DNA of 64,000 bases from Sphagnum magellanicum (GCA_021904315.1 CM038908.1:25998501-26062500), one strand, 5' to 3'. Positions 41,434-53,570 are shown, counted from the stretch's first letter. Notes: a model not told the origin generated them from the sequence alone. Translations and numbers: made by a program.

Positions 41434-43453
41434 GCTTAGATCAGCTTTTGCTTCTTTTGGGTCACAATTGATTGATGCCAGTTTCTCAGCCCATGCTCTG
41501 GTACATGGAGAGCACTGATGTTTTAAATCTCACAATCCTTAGTTTCCTTACTGTAAGCTTTTGATAACTACAATAGGATCTGATTAGAAGTAGCTTGAAT
41601 AATTTCACAATATAGCTTCAAGCACTGTGTGGCAATCTCAGTACTGAGACACTAACTGGTGTTGCATTTGCAAAATCTTTTGCCATTTTTTTTTGGAGTT
41701 CAGGGTGCTCGGGGGTTCCCTTTTCAGATTTATGTTCTTTTCATTCCATTGGAATTGGATCAAATGTTGGACTTGAATTGGTAATTCTCATGAGAATTAA
41801 GAAATCTCCACATGGATGATTAAGAAAGCCAGAACAAGGTTTAAACTTTTCCTTTCAAGACAAAGAAAGCCTTCCAAATAAGAGAGAACTTTCAAAACCG
41901 GGAATTAGAAGGAAGAACACAAGAAGGACTTGAATATTACTTTGTTTGATCTTCAGTAGATTTCAGCATGTTTTATGGGTGTGAGCAAGTTAATGTGCAT
42001 ATTTTATGGTCTTCTAATCTTCATAACTTGATTGAGAACAAACTCAATGTAATGTTCAATGAGACTAAAGGTTAGGACTCAATATTGTGTTTGAAAAATC
42101 TCTAATTGGGAAGCTCACTAGTGTATTATTGGCTTGACAGAGGGACTTTTATTCTTGTTGTGGTGATCAGGATTTGGTGAAAGCAGGCCATCATCCCATA
42201 AGCATAGTCAAAGAGTCATCCCATGTAGAACATGGTGAGGTCTAACAAATCATTTACAAAGTTCCTGTCATTATGTGGCAGAATCTCTCTCCCAAGTGCC
42301 AATTACATAAGATAATGGCCATTGATCAGACCCACAAAGCTTGTGGCTACTCACAATGTGACCAAGTCCTCCCAATGCCCATTACCTAAATACCATACCT
42401 GCAACTGATAATTGACACTTTGTTTTTTTTGCTGCTGAATATTGATTCATTATAGAAAACAAGGTTTGGCAGTTTCAAATTGAATTTCTCAGGATTTCAA
42501 CAATGTTGAGAGGTTCAAGCACAGAGATCTCATCAGAATTGGGGTTGATATTACGCCAATGTGACTCACCTTCTTGCCCAGATTACAGGAGAAAGCACCT
42601 TTTGCCAAGTCAGTAGATCTAGTGTCAGTAGGCAAATTCTGGTGATATTAGTCAGTTATAACATAAGCATTAGGCCTTTGGAACCATTCTGTTGGACTGG
42701 GGCTGAAGAATTTGGAAAAACCCATTTGTCAAATGCTCATGAAAAAGTTGGACATACAATTCCTCGAAGCTACAGACCCTCAAAGGGGAGTCTGTAAGGG
42801 AAGGCTACAACACAGTAAGGACCAGCTCACATGAAGTTCAGCTTAAGCTTTTAGTTTCTCCTGACCTTAAGCTTGTCAGAGTGCTAGTTGAGGAGAAGAT
42901 GGGTACACTTCTCTCAAGCTTTTGCCTTGTTCAGATGCAGCTCCAAAATCAAATGCCCTGATTCAGTGGCTTGGCTTAGGCAACATCGAAAGCTGACCAT
43001 AGGATGATCCTAGAGAATGGGCTTGCTAAACCGTGGACAAATCTCCAAAATCAACCTGCTCTTGCCATCTTCATTCAGCAATTGATATTTCAGAGAGGAT
43101 CAATCACTCTAAACTAAATCATCAATTCTATGTGGCAAAACTCTCGCTCATGGAAGGTTGCAACTCTCATTTGGCTGACCCAAAACAATGGCCTTCTTGT
43201 TCAATCTTGGCGACTAATCTAATGGGTTTTCCAAATCATCATCTAATGGGTTTTCCAAATCCATTAGAGTGAACCAGCACTCACCAGCACACCATCCACT
43301 GGATGCCCATCATGACTCAGTAGTGAATGAGTTCCTCAACTGAGTTCATATCTGGATTCACCTTGGTAACCCATTATGTAAAGAAGTAGGTCCTATGTAA
43401 AAGGAGCTAGGTACGAAAATAGGTTACTACTAGGTAAGTAGTGGCTTATGCAT
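41434..43453. other. No gene supported
   Basis: Base composition here is more even than in the surrounding repeats, but frames are short (longest 79 codons at 43033-43272) with no domain motif. It may hold introns or UTR of an undetected gene. Confidence 0.4.
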
Positions 43454-44115
43454 AGGTACGAGCTGTTTTTACTACCTACCTACCTACCTACCTACCTACT
43501 AACAACATGCCTGTGAGTTGTTATAAGGTTGGTAGCAAAAAAAAAAAAATGCAACCAAGCTAACCACCATGGTTAGCCAAGGAACTGGATTCTACATAGG
43601 TAAGAGCTGTATTTACTACCTACCTACCTACCTACCTACTAACAACATGCCTGTGAGTTGTTATAAGGTTGGTAGCAAAAAAAAAGAATGCAACCAAGCT
43701 AACCACCATGGTTAGCCAAGGAACTGGATTCTACATAGGTAAGAGCTGTATTTACTACCTACCTACCTACCTACTAACAACATGCCTGTGAGTTGGTATA
43801 AGGTTGGTAGCCAAAAAAAAAATGCAACCAAGCTAACCACCATGGTTAGCCAAGGAACTGGATTCTACATAGGTAAGAGCTGTATTTACTACCTACCTAC
43901 CTACCTACTAACAACATGCCTGTCAGTTGTTATAAGGTTGGTAGCCAAAAAAAAATGCAACCAAGCTAACCACCATGGTTAGCCAAGGAACTGGATTCTA
44001 CATAGGTAAGAGCTGTATTTACTACCTACCTACTAACAACATGCCAGTCAGTTGTTATAAGGCAGGTAGTAAAAAACACACAACCGAGCTAACCCACCAT
44101 GGTTACCCAGGAAAC
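43454..44115. repeat. Five-copy tandem array, 133-144-bp unit, with nested (TACC)n and A-runs
   Basis: AGGTAAGAGCTGT (first copy AGGTACGAGCTGT) starts copies at about 43454, 43598, 43737, 43871 and 44004. Each holds a TACC run of falling length, AACAACATGCC, a TTATAAGGTTGGTAG block, an A-run and CCACCATGGTTA. The spacing shrinks 144, 139, 134, 133 as the TACC and A runs shorten. The ATG in AACATGCC gives overlapping short frames that are repeat shadows. Confidence 0.95.
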
Positions 44116-44181
44116 TGGAACCCAACAGAAAACAGATTCTTGACCATTTGTCATCCTTCCTTCATGGGGCTGGAGCCTTGG

Positions 44182-44233
44182 GTGAACCAGCACCCACGGT
44201 GGTTAAATGTACCAACCGTGGGTGCCGGTTCAC
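44182..44233. repeat. Near-perfect 22-bp inverted repeat (hairpin) with 7-nt loop
   Basis: Left arm 44182-44203 (GTGAACCAGCACCCACGGTG...) pairs with 44211-44233 with about one mismatch and a one-base bulge; the loop is TAAATGT. A GC-rich arm in an AT-rich region stands out. A related fragment (GTGAACCAGCACTCACC) occurs at 43270. It could be a foldback or MITE remnant, or a transcribed hairpin. Confidence 0.8.
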
Positions 44234-44619
44234 TCTGGCCGACATATGAGAGAGCTTAGTAAGCAGTTGTAGAGTTCGCAGTGATGTCAAAAGCAGCATG
44301 AATCGGTGTTTTCTGGGGCCTTACATCTTCTGATATTTTTAATGCATTTCATCATCCCCATCATGGTACCCTCATAGTTACCTAGTGAAGGTTAGATGTG
44401 GCCATACATTCCCGGAATGAAACATGGGTCAATGTAAGTCAAGTCTCGCCAAAAGCAGTGATTCTATTGGGGTGAGTTTTCGCCATTTTTTGGTATTTTT
44501 TTTGAATAAATAATAATATTCTGTCACAAATTCCATGAAAAAAAGTTTGTTGGAAAACCATGAAAAGAAAATCTAAAAAATCACCCACAGTTGTTTACAA
44601 TATGACAGGGTGCTTAGGA

Positions 44620-45030
44620 TTTTGATACTTTTATATTTTAAATATTGTCAAATTTGGCTAAATGTCCTTATGGACGATTTGCCACTTGAGCAATATCACA
44701 AAATTGAAAAAAAAAAAACACACACACACACACACATTGTACATAGGAGAATACTCCAATATATGAGTCTTACTAGCAACATGTTTTTTTGGGGCAAAAT
44801 TTGCCAAATGGCATATATATATATATATAGTGTAATTGGGTTTTACTTGAGTTTTGTAGTCGTCAAACTTTGAAAAAAAAACTCACCAGATTCTATCTTA
44901 AGTTTCAATATGTAGCCAAAAATATAAAAAGATATTAGTTTTTTTTATTGTCATATTTTCTTATCACCAAATCTGGCTAAGTCATCTTATGGACGACCAT
45001 CACTTGAGCAACATCACAAAATTGAAAATT
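44620..45030 (+). repeat. Dispersed repeat, TAGCC/TTGGCTAAAT family, copies 4 and 5
   Basis: Copy 4 (about 44630-44710) has AAATTTGGCTAAATGTCC, TATGGACGATTTGCCACTT and GAGCAATATCACAAAATTG. Copy 5 (about 44908-45025) has ATGTAGCCAAAAATATAAAA, CTGGCTAAGTCATC, TATGGACGACCATCACTT and GAGCAACATCACAAAATTG. They are the two most alike members and lie about 290 bp apart. Confidence 0.75.
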
Positions 45031-45202
45031 AAAAATAAAAATAAAAATGCTTACTACGATTGCCATATTGAGTTAAGTGAACAAATTACCTCTGAAGTGA
45101 CCTCATGGCTGAGCACATTTGGTAGAGTTGGGATTGTCACTTGGCTGACCACAAGTGTGATGCAATGGAATTAATTGTCACTTAGTAGACTTTTGCGTGT
45201 TG

Positions 45203-45385
45203 AAAAGTTTGTCAAAGTGCTTAGTTCACATAACTTCCTTAGTGGAAATTTGAACTCCTCCTTTTGTTAGGGTTGACACTTAAGGTTACTAAAAAGTTGG
45301 TCAAAGTGCTTAGTTCACATAGCTTCCTTAGTGGAAATTTGAACTCCTCCTTTTGTTACGGTTGACACTTAAGGTTACTAAATAG
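45203..45385. repeat. Two-copy 89-bp tandem duplication
   Basis: TCAAAGTGCTTAGTTCACAT starts at 45212 and 45301. The copies are almost identical through CTCCTCCTTTTGTTA and GGTTGACACTTAAGGTTACT, so this is a recent duplication. Confidence 0.95.
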
Positions 45386-45460
45386 CCCAAGTTTCAACCA
45401 TATTACGAGGGCATACCTACACAACTACTAGAGTGTAGTACACAATTATCAGGTTCGAAC

Positions 45461-45563
45461 CAGTGTTGTGTGTGTAAGTGTCAATAGTTGTCATACATAT
45501 GCACAACGCGTTTGTCAAAAAACGTAAAAGTGTACGTCCTAAACCATATACACGGATGACACT
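45461..45563. mobile_element. 103-bp hAT-like mini-element
   Basis: It starts CAGTGTTG and ends ATGACACTG, giving a short CAGTGT inverted terminus. The flanks GTTCGAAC (45453-45460) and GTTTGAAC (45564-45571) match at 7 of 8 positions. The terminal word and 8-bp flank agree with the larger hAT elements here. With such short ends, chance is possible. Confidence 0.55.
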
Positions 45564-45571
45564 GGTTTGAA

Positions 45572-47079
45572 CCAAATTATTAATGCATGAATTGTTTTCA
45601 ATTAATAAAATTCTTTATTTTTATTTAAATATCAAACGTATAACCTAATCATTTAACTCACAAGTTCACATTAAGGTTAGAACCAAAAAAATCAAAGAAA
45701 ATTCAGGGTTTTTTTATGTTTTACATTTTTTTTTTCAGTTTAATGAATTAACATCCCTTGTGAGCTTCATCCCAATGAAGATTGTCAAAATTGTTACTCC
45801 AAAATAGAAAGAAACTGCTTTCAAAATGGCAAAATTATTCTTTTCAAAATATCTCTAAATATGACTATTTTTATTTTTATTTTTATTTTGTTCTAAAAAG
45901 AAAGGGTATGTTGCAAAAGAGAAATTCTCTCTCTTTTCTCTCACCCACTATTCTCTTCTAATTATGTTTTGTTTTGTAGTGCCATTAGAAGGGTCGATAT
46001 AAGTCAAGCGTCTCCGAGACCTTCTAATGACCTCCTCTAATTTGTCACGACTACACGCCGTGCCATATCGAGACTGGCACACATTCCATTGCAAATGTTT
46101 TTCTTCCAGGGTCAGCTCCAGTCGTCTATGGTCTCAACTTTCAAACTTTGAATCAATTTGTTTGTTGATCGATTGCATGAGACCCAAGTGAGTTTTTCAA
46201 CAATCTATCTAATACTACGGCAAGTTCAACATTTCAATACGAGTAGTACTATGGCAAGTAAGTTCAACATTTCGGTGTCAAATTAGTACATATTTTATTT
46301 TGAAGAACAAGATTTCATATTAAAAAAAACTGGAATATTCTAAAAATTTAAAGATTTTTTTTCCCTTTTTATTCCCACCACAAACTATTATTTTTCTACT
46401 TGAAATAAATGGCATTTTGAAATTTTCAACATTTATGAAAATAATATAATTAATTATGGAATTTTCCATGGTATTACAGTATCTCCTATCTACATAGTTT
46501 AGGCTTTTTTTTTGGGGGGTTGGGGGTTTTTCTTCCAAGTCAAACCCACACACTCTTTGTTTTCCCCTCCACTACTTATTGCCTAAACCCTAAACCAACC
46601 CTAAAAAAAAGGCCCGAGAGCAGGTCCACCCCCAGACACCCCTCCCCTCCTCTGTTTTTGGCAGATCCAACATTCCCCAGTCCCACCTGTCCAGGTGAAA
46701 CATGAAAACCTAGCCATGCTTTTATTTGTAATGGATCCTTTGAAGTCCACTGTACCGTGTGCAAATTTTACAGGTCCAAACCCAATCACAAGGTTTTTTG
46801 AAGGGTTGATTGGTTAGGTGTTGCTTTTTCTTTTTTTCAATCACTGGCTGGGCAGTAAAATTATCCGTAAAGTTGTGCCCAGTTGGGCCCCACTTTCACC
46901 CCCTGTTTCACCCCTCATCCCTTATTTAGTGTTGTCCGGAAAGTAACCGGATAGGGGGTCCAACAGGGGTCCAAACTGGGAAAACCCAGGATGGGTTCCC
47001 CAAATTGACCACAGCGGGGGTTTTTTTTTCACCCACGGGCTGCCCATGGGTACCTTCAGCTATGGTGGTTAGGATTGGG
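45572..47079. other. No gene seen
   Basis: AT-rich to 46500, then GC-richer to 47080, with telomere-like CCTAAACCCTAAACC at 46582-46596 and short frames only. Confidence 0.5.
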
Positions 47080-47760
47080 GAGCTACGGAGCTAGGGGCTA
47101 GGGCACTAGGGCCTAGGGTGCTATGGGGCTACGGGTTTAAGGTGCTATGTGGCTATTGCCTATGGCTATTAACCATTGATGATTGGCCTTGGCCATGGCC
47201 ATTGGCTATGTGTATTGAGTACTGGTTATTAGATATCGGTGTTGGATATTGGCTATTGGCCATTGTCCATAGGCTATAAATATTGGCTATTGATATTTAC
47301 ACTAAAAAATGTGGCTATGGTTATAACCCATTTTGGCTATTGGCCATTGTCCATGGCTATGCTTATAACCCATTGGTTATTGGCCATTTTGCATGGGCTA
47401 TTGGTGTTGGCTATTGATATTTATACTAAGGCTATTTTGGGTAGGGTTATAATCAATTGGCTATTGCCAAATTGTCCATGGCTATGTTTTAAACCGATTG
47501 GCTATTGGCCATTGTAAATTGGCTATGGTTATTTGGTTTTGGTTGTGGACTATTGGCTATTCAATATTTTAGGGTTTGATTTACAAGGTTTTAAAGGTTT
47601 AGTTGTTTTGGACATATAGGGCTATGGGGCCTAAGTTTATGGGGGCTAGTGTTATGGTCATTAGTTTCATGGGAGCTAGGGCTATTGGGGGCTAGGGGGG
47701 CTAAGGCTATGGGGTTATGATTAAGCCTATGGGGGCTTAATAACTTGTACCATTTAGAGC
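47080..47760. repeat. Degenerate GGCTATTGG minisatellite
   Basis: GGCTATTGG, GGCCATTGTCCATGG and GGGGCTA words recur throughout with irregular spacing. The same strand stays G-rich over 680 bp. At the left it is built on GGGGCTA / GGGCTA; in the middle on TGGCTATTGGCCATTG. Confidence 0.8.
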
Positions 47761-48098
47761 TATGGGTTTTAAGGTTTAATGTTTATTGCTTAAGATTTGG
47801 TTTTGTAAATTTTAAAGGGTGATTCTAAAATTGAAAGGGTTGTTTTCATATTAGGGCACTAGTTATAAATAACATATTCAAGGTAGGGTTTATGATGGGC
47901 AATACCATGGATGCAATCTAATGATCAAACTAAACTTAGTAATGTAGTTTTAAGGTTATGTTCTATACATATGTAGAATGATGAAGAAAAATTCAACCCC
48001 AATGGTGTGGACTTTGGTATATGGACGATGTAAGATCATAAGGTGTAGCTTACGTTTTCATGAAGGCTATTTAAAAAGTTCATGACAAACATTTTCCT

Positions 48099-49800
48099 TT
48101 GAGATCGAAGATGTCTTCTTCAAATGAGAGCGATGCTTCTTCTTATAATAGTGATCATTTCACTTCTACTTCAAGTGATGAGGAGATATTGGAGGATATG
48201 GACAATGAAGACATGGCTATTTTCCATTGCATGGTGGTTCCTTGCAACTCCCATGAATTTTTCACATCCCATGAGATTGAGGAAGGGGTTGGATGTAACG
48301 GTTGGTGTTTGAAATGTGTTGAATACAATGCAAGTCACCAAATTTGTTCAAGAATTTGATTAATTTTACCTTGGCAGAGTTTGATGAATTGGCATCTTTA
48401 GTGGTCCCAACAATTTTAACCCGCTCACAATTTACATGTGAAATTGTCATGTCAATTTTCAATATATGGTTTAAGGTTTGAATTTATTATTATTTTTTGG
48501 GTTTTCATTTAGGGTTTAAGGTTTGTGCCTTGTTTTTATGTTTTAGGGTTAGTGTTTTCAGGTCTGAATTCTATGGTTTAAGATTTGATGTTTATTGTTT
48601 ATGGTTAGGGTTTCTGTTTTAGGCTTTAGGATTAAGGTTTAAGGTTTACTTTTTGTCTATAAAGGTAGGTTTTAGGATTTAAACTTTAAGGTTAAGGTTT
48701 TTAGGTCTGAAATTTAGGGTTGAATGTCTGATTTTTATTGTTTAGGATTAGGGTTTAAGGGTTGGATTTTCAGGTTTGATTTATTTTGCTTAGGGTTAGA
48801 GTCTAGGTTTTGGTCCTTGGGGTTAAAGTTTTCAAGTCTGAAATCTAGGGTTTAAGGTCTGATTTTTGGTGTTTAAGATTAAGGTTTATGTTTTAAGTTT
48901 TAGGGGTTGGGTTCCAGGTTTGATTTTTTTAGCTTAAGGTTAAAGTTTAGGTCTTAGTATTTAGGGTTAAGGTTTAGGTTTTAGTCCTTAGGGTGAGGGT
49001 TTTTAGGTTTGAAATTTAGGGTTTAGGTTTCAAGGTTTAAGGGTTGGGTTTCAGGTCTGATTTTCTTTGCTTCAGGTTAGGGTTATGATTTTCAGGTCTG
49101 AAATTTAGGGTTTTCAAATTTGATGGGTTTTATTACATCATCACAAGTGAGGTTTTAGTTGTATCAAGTAGGCTTTCCAAGTTGAGACCTGAACAACATC
49201 ACTAGGTATGATGCTTCCATGTGGAATTAGTCAAAATATGTATTACGTGATGATGCATTGTTCATTGCATCATGCATCAACCATGCACTTTCAGATGAGA
49301 TTCAATGATCCACATTTGAAAAAAAGGTTAAGTTAAAGATGCATTGGCGATAATTGTCAATGTATATTGGGTTCATTAATGGGACATTGATCAAAATTTA
49401 CAAGCCTTAGTAGAATGAAGCACATCGTACATGGTTTAACGGGTGGAAAAATATTTATGCAATGAACAACACAATCATTTACATAGATGGTGGCTACCCA
49501 ATCTCCTTTCATGATTTGAGCATTTTACAACATTTGGGTGTTTATAAAGATTGGCGCAATTATTTCACCCATAGATATGAGTACTTTGAGTGTCTATTGG
49601 GAAATTTGGGCTATATGGGTTAAGAGATGTTCATTATGCATAGGATAAGGTGACAAGAGCTACTACTTGATGCTAACAATGATGTTGTGTGAACCTACAA
49701 CAATATGCTTGCAAGTTTTAGGGTGCAAGTAAAGTGAGGCATAGGTGGGTTGAAGAGAAAGCGGAGGTGCTTCATGAAGAGGTTTGATTAAAAAAACCAA
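48099..49800 (+). pseudogene. PIF/Harbinger DDE transposase relic, split by a minisatellite
   Basis: Probably a nuclease of a PIF/Harbinger element. The N-terminal frame 48099-48359 starts MRSKMSSSNESDASSY and is followed by an acidic TSSDEEILEDMDNED stretch; a frameshifted continuation runs to about 48480. From about 49250 a second part reads DDALFIASCINHAL, then AMNNTI, DGGYPISFHDLSILQHLG, KDWRNYF and, after a stop, the typical C-terminal WGIGGLKRKRR-like sequence (here KxGIGGLKRKRRCFMKRF) near 49735-49785. The internal 48480-49120 stretch is repeat DNA, so the ORF is interrupted. Stops occur throughout. Confidence 0.7.
48470..49120. repeat. Telomere-like degenerate minisatellite (TTTAGGG words)
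   Basis: TTTAGGGTTTAAGG, CAGGTCTGAA(A/T)TT and CTTAGGGTTAG words recur over 650 bp on one strand. Each is a few bases off the plant telomere unit TTTAGGG. A recurring composite of about 55-120 bp joins AGGTCTGA to TAGGGTTTAAGG. It lies inside the Harbinger transposase relic. Confidence 0.75.
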
Positions 49801-50168
49801 AATATTCACAAATTTGTTTTTGAAATGCAAGTCTTTTAATTAATTTCCTACACAAGAGATGCATGGACCTCACAAATGATTCACAAATGAGGTCATAAAT
49901 GATCAAGATGCTAAATCAACTACACATAATTGGGCTAAGGATTTATAAATACATGTCCAAAACTAATCTGATCCCTATTTTAAACTTGTCCTTTATGATG
50001 ACACCTAGGTATCTAGTTGCCTTCAAGTAATTTTCACATTATTTAATCTCTGATTGTTAATTTCAACTTTGTTAGCTAGGAAGGCATTTCAAATTTGAAA
50101 GGTTGTGGAGAAATGAGCTACAACTCTCGTCATGTTTTTGGACTAGATTGGTTATAGCAACTGAAAGG

Positions 50169-50477
50169 TTATAACATCTCCACCTTGGTCATCAACCTTT
50201 CATTATCACTTGTAGATGGCCTAAAGTCCAGTGAAGCATTAAAGTTAAACATAAGAGGTACTAGTTCATCATAATTAGATGATGGGGTTGAAGGTGTAAA
50301 TACAAATGACCTATTTAATAAACTTTCACATCTTTTCAAGACATTCTTGGTTGTATGTCCATTTGCAGCCCTTATGCACTCTAGCACCTCATCACATTGC
50401 AATGTAGCTTTTTCCAACCCCTCTTCATTGCTAATTCTTGTTTTTAATTCCTTCAAGGTGTCACGAAGGTAATCCTT
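50169..50477 (-). CDS. Exon-like ORF, unrecognised protein
   Basis: An open frame of about 102 codons ends in a stop at 50169. It starts not at an ATG but after TTGCTTTGAAG, which could be a splice acceptor (exon from about 50477). The product is hydrophilic with balanced charge (DYLRDTLKELKTRISNEEG, later a Ser/Thr/Pro stretch), which looks more protein-like than nearby frames. No family recognised and no upstream exon located. It could be a captured gene fragment within transposon-rich DNA. Confidence 0.3.
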   Translation of the reverse strand, partial: KDYLRDTLKELKTRISNEEGLEKATLQCDEVLECIRAANGHTTKNVLKRCESLLNRSFVFTPSTPSSNYDELVPLMFNFNASLDFRPSTSDNERLMTKVEML

Positions 50478-50689
50478 CAAAGCAAATTATCAAAAGCCTA
50501 GATCTGAAAGAAAAAAATGATTGGGCTTCTAATTGGAATAATGATTAGAAACAATGCAAATACCAAACTAATGACTATCAATGATCAGCAATGATGACCA
50601 ATAATGACTAGCAATGTTGACCAATTGTGATTAATTGTGATGATCTAAATTGTAGATAAAAATGATGATTAAAAGAAAAATGCAACCCA

Positions 50690-51800
50690 TTAAAAACACC
50701 AACTAAGGCTAAAAATGTGCATTTCACATCTGATCCATGTTAAACATAAAGGTTATGCTAATGGGATATGATTAAGGATTAAAAACCTATAATCAATAGG
50801 GTGATGATGAAAATGTAGCTCATTAAGATGACTATAACATTATGGACAATTGGGACAATTTGATTAAAATGGGAATTTAGACCATTATGACCACCAATCA
50901 AGCCTATATGTGGGGATTGTAGATTTGATGCAACAAAATACATGAAGTTTTGATCATCACATTATCAAAATTAGAATCAACATTTTGATGATGATCATAA
51001 AAAAATTTAAATGATGTCCACTAACCATTTAATGGGAAGTGATGATTTCAAATTTGATCCAAGCCAATCAAACACGTTTTCACAACTACATCATGAAAAA
51101 AAAACCACCAAGACCACTAAATGAGGTTGTGGGTTAAAAATGATTAGAGTTTTAAAAAGGATGACGATTAGAAAAAATTGGAGCATTCTTACTAATCAAT
51201 GAAGTTAAAGGTTTGTATCTGAAACATGAACCAACAAAATCATAAAAGTTTTGGCCACATGACCATCATATTTAAAATGAAAACCACTTATTAAAGGTCA
51301 GGGACTAAAAGTCTAAAATGCAATTCAAGAATGTGACTAGAATGGGAAGGTCAGACCATTATGACCACTAACTTGGTTTAAACATGGGGATTTCAAATTT
51401 GATGCAACAAAATACATGAAATTTTGGGTCACTACGTCATTAAAACCAAAATCAACATTTTGAAATTTGATCATAAAAAAATGTAAATGATGTCCATTGG
51501 CCATTTAAGTGGAAATGTTGATTTCAAATCTGATCCAAACCAATCAACCATGTTTTGATAACCACATCATGAGGAAAAAAAATATCAACAAGACCACCAA
51601 AAGGGGCTTAAAATTGTGGGTTAAGGAGTGATCAAGTTATAATAAAAAAGAGGATGATGGCCAAAAGAAGAATTTGGAGCATTCAAACTAGTCATTAAAG
51701 CTAAGGGCTTGTATTTGAAGTATGAACCAACAAAATCATAACAATTTTGACCACCACTATCATCATATCTAGAGTCAAAACCACCAAGACCACTAAAACC
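50690..51800. repeat. Higher-order repeat: about 480-bp units made of diverged sub-repeats
   Basis: GATTTGATGCAACAAAATACATGAA at 50932 (one extra base apart) recurs at 51409; the ACATCATGA block at 51088 recurs near 51566; ATGAACCAACAAAATCATAA at 51227 recurs at 51722. The spacing is therefore 477-495 bp. Within a unit, diverged versions of CCAACAAAAT-CATGA-GTTTTGA-CA(C/T)-ATCA recur about every 120-175 bp. Confidence 0.75.
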
Positions 51801-51839
51801 ATTTAAGGGAGATATGGGTAATGATAGTTGTGTGGTTCA

Positions 51840-52760
51840 AAAATTTGAAAGTGTACATGCGGCAACCTTAGCCTTGGGCTCGCGACCAAGGCAAGGGCTT
51901 GCAAGGTTGTGAGCCAAGAGGAAGCCTAGGAATGAAGGAAAGTGTGAGGGAATGAACCCTCACACTCCAAAGGAGCTTCCACTTTGGGAGTTAGAGTCCC
52001 GGTGGACTCCTGAATGTTCAGAAAGTGATTGCAAGGGTCAAAACCCAATGACTTGAGGAGTTTTTTATATCATTGAAAATCTATTGAAACGTAGATGTCT
52101 AAAATGGGCTCACATCACCCATTTGGACATCTAAAACACAAGTTATGGCCAAAAGAAAGGCCAAGAGTCAAATTGGCAATTTGATTCTTAACCATTAAAA
52201 GTCCGGAATCGACCCGATTTCCTTGCGTGCAAGTGTCGTGCAACATACCATTGGAAAGGTCTCGACGAGGGCTACATTTTTGTTTCAAGCCTCATTTCAA
52301 TCGGAGGTCTGCACACAAAGTTATGGGGCCCCAAAGTCGCGGGAGTCCTAACTTTGGCAATTGCGGGACTCCCATTTGGGAGTCTCGGGACAAAAAGCCA
52401 TTTGGACGTGGGCCTCGTGGAGAAACACATAGTATACTATAAGGGGGAAGGTGGTGGCTTCCCCCAAGTCTGGGTCGTGATGAATCTTGTGAGTTCGAGT
52501 TGCCCATGGCTCGTCTTAGCACCAAAAGTGCTCCAATTATGCACTAACCACTTGTGTTGGTTTTGTGTAAGTCTGTGTGAATAGTTGATGCTTGTCACTC
52601 TTCCTAGTCCCATCCTGGAGCTCCAACACGCCCCTCTACCCCTCAAAGTGTTGCAAGCTAGGGAGCGTGCCCCAACTCCTTGTTTTTCCAATGTTTTCAG
52701 TTTGGACTCACATTTGAGTCCATTACGGAGCTTGGGGGTGCGTCACATGTACATAGTGAA
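51840..52760. other. GC-richer segment of unknown origin, possibly LTR or transposon body
   Basis: GC content is visibly higher than on either side. Three paired CGGGA(G/C)TC(C/T)-type words lie near 52340-52390. Overlapping frames of 70-84 codons occur on both strands, with no motif. Confidence 0.35.
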
Positions 52761-53570
52761 AGTTCATATACAAATTTCAAATTTCAATATCATTTAATGA
52801 ATTTAGTGAGTCACCGGCCATGACGCAATATTTTTGGCATTCTAATTCAAATTTCAACCACACTTTAAGAAAAAGCCTTGGAAAACCTTGTATAACAATT
52901 ATGTGACAATAAGAGGCATTGTCAAATTCAACAATTTCTAGGACATTTCATGTTGAAGTTTTGTCCACAACCCTAAACCAAGCTTTGTTTACTCGACAAA
53001 AATGCCACAACATCGATGGGTCCATGGGCAACTAAATGAACATATGTTCAACAACAAAGTCATCCATCAAAGGGGGTAGTAGGCCATTGCTTTCACATAA
53101 AATGTCTTGGACTTTCAATTCCACAAGTTTTGGTGTTCTTGGACATTTCAGGCCATGGTTAATGGGTTTTAGGGTGAAAAATGCTCATGAAATGTTGGTT
53201 TTAGGGGATCTAGATTTTGAATTCTTTCAATGATTGGGCAAACCACGAAGAGGATAAGGTTTGCAAAAGTTTGCAAAGTTTAAGAGTAAACACTAAAAGT
53301 GACCATAATGAGAACAAAAATGTATGCCATAAGGTGAGGTCTTTTGGGTGATAGTCATAGAAAATTTCATTTTCATCATAAATACTCGATACAAAGGTCA
53401 TGGTTGTAATTAAAATTAAATTTCACTTGAGAAAAAACATTGAGGTAAGGTTGTTGGTGTTCTTGTTGTAGAGCCAAATGTAAGATGTAGGATGGACAAT
53501 TAATGATGGAAGTGCACTTCCTCCGCAATGCACTTCTTTGTGAATGTTTATGATGTCACTTCCTTTTTTT

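Noticed and set aside
43782-44259. Overlapping 66- and 94-codon frames beginning MPVSWYKVG and MVSQGTGFY
   Set aside because: Translations of the 133-144-bp tandem repeat; no gene signal.
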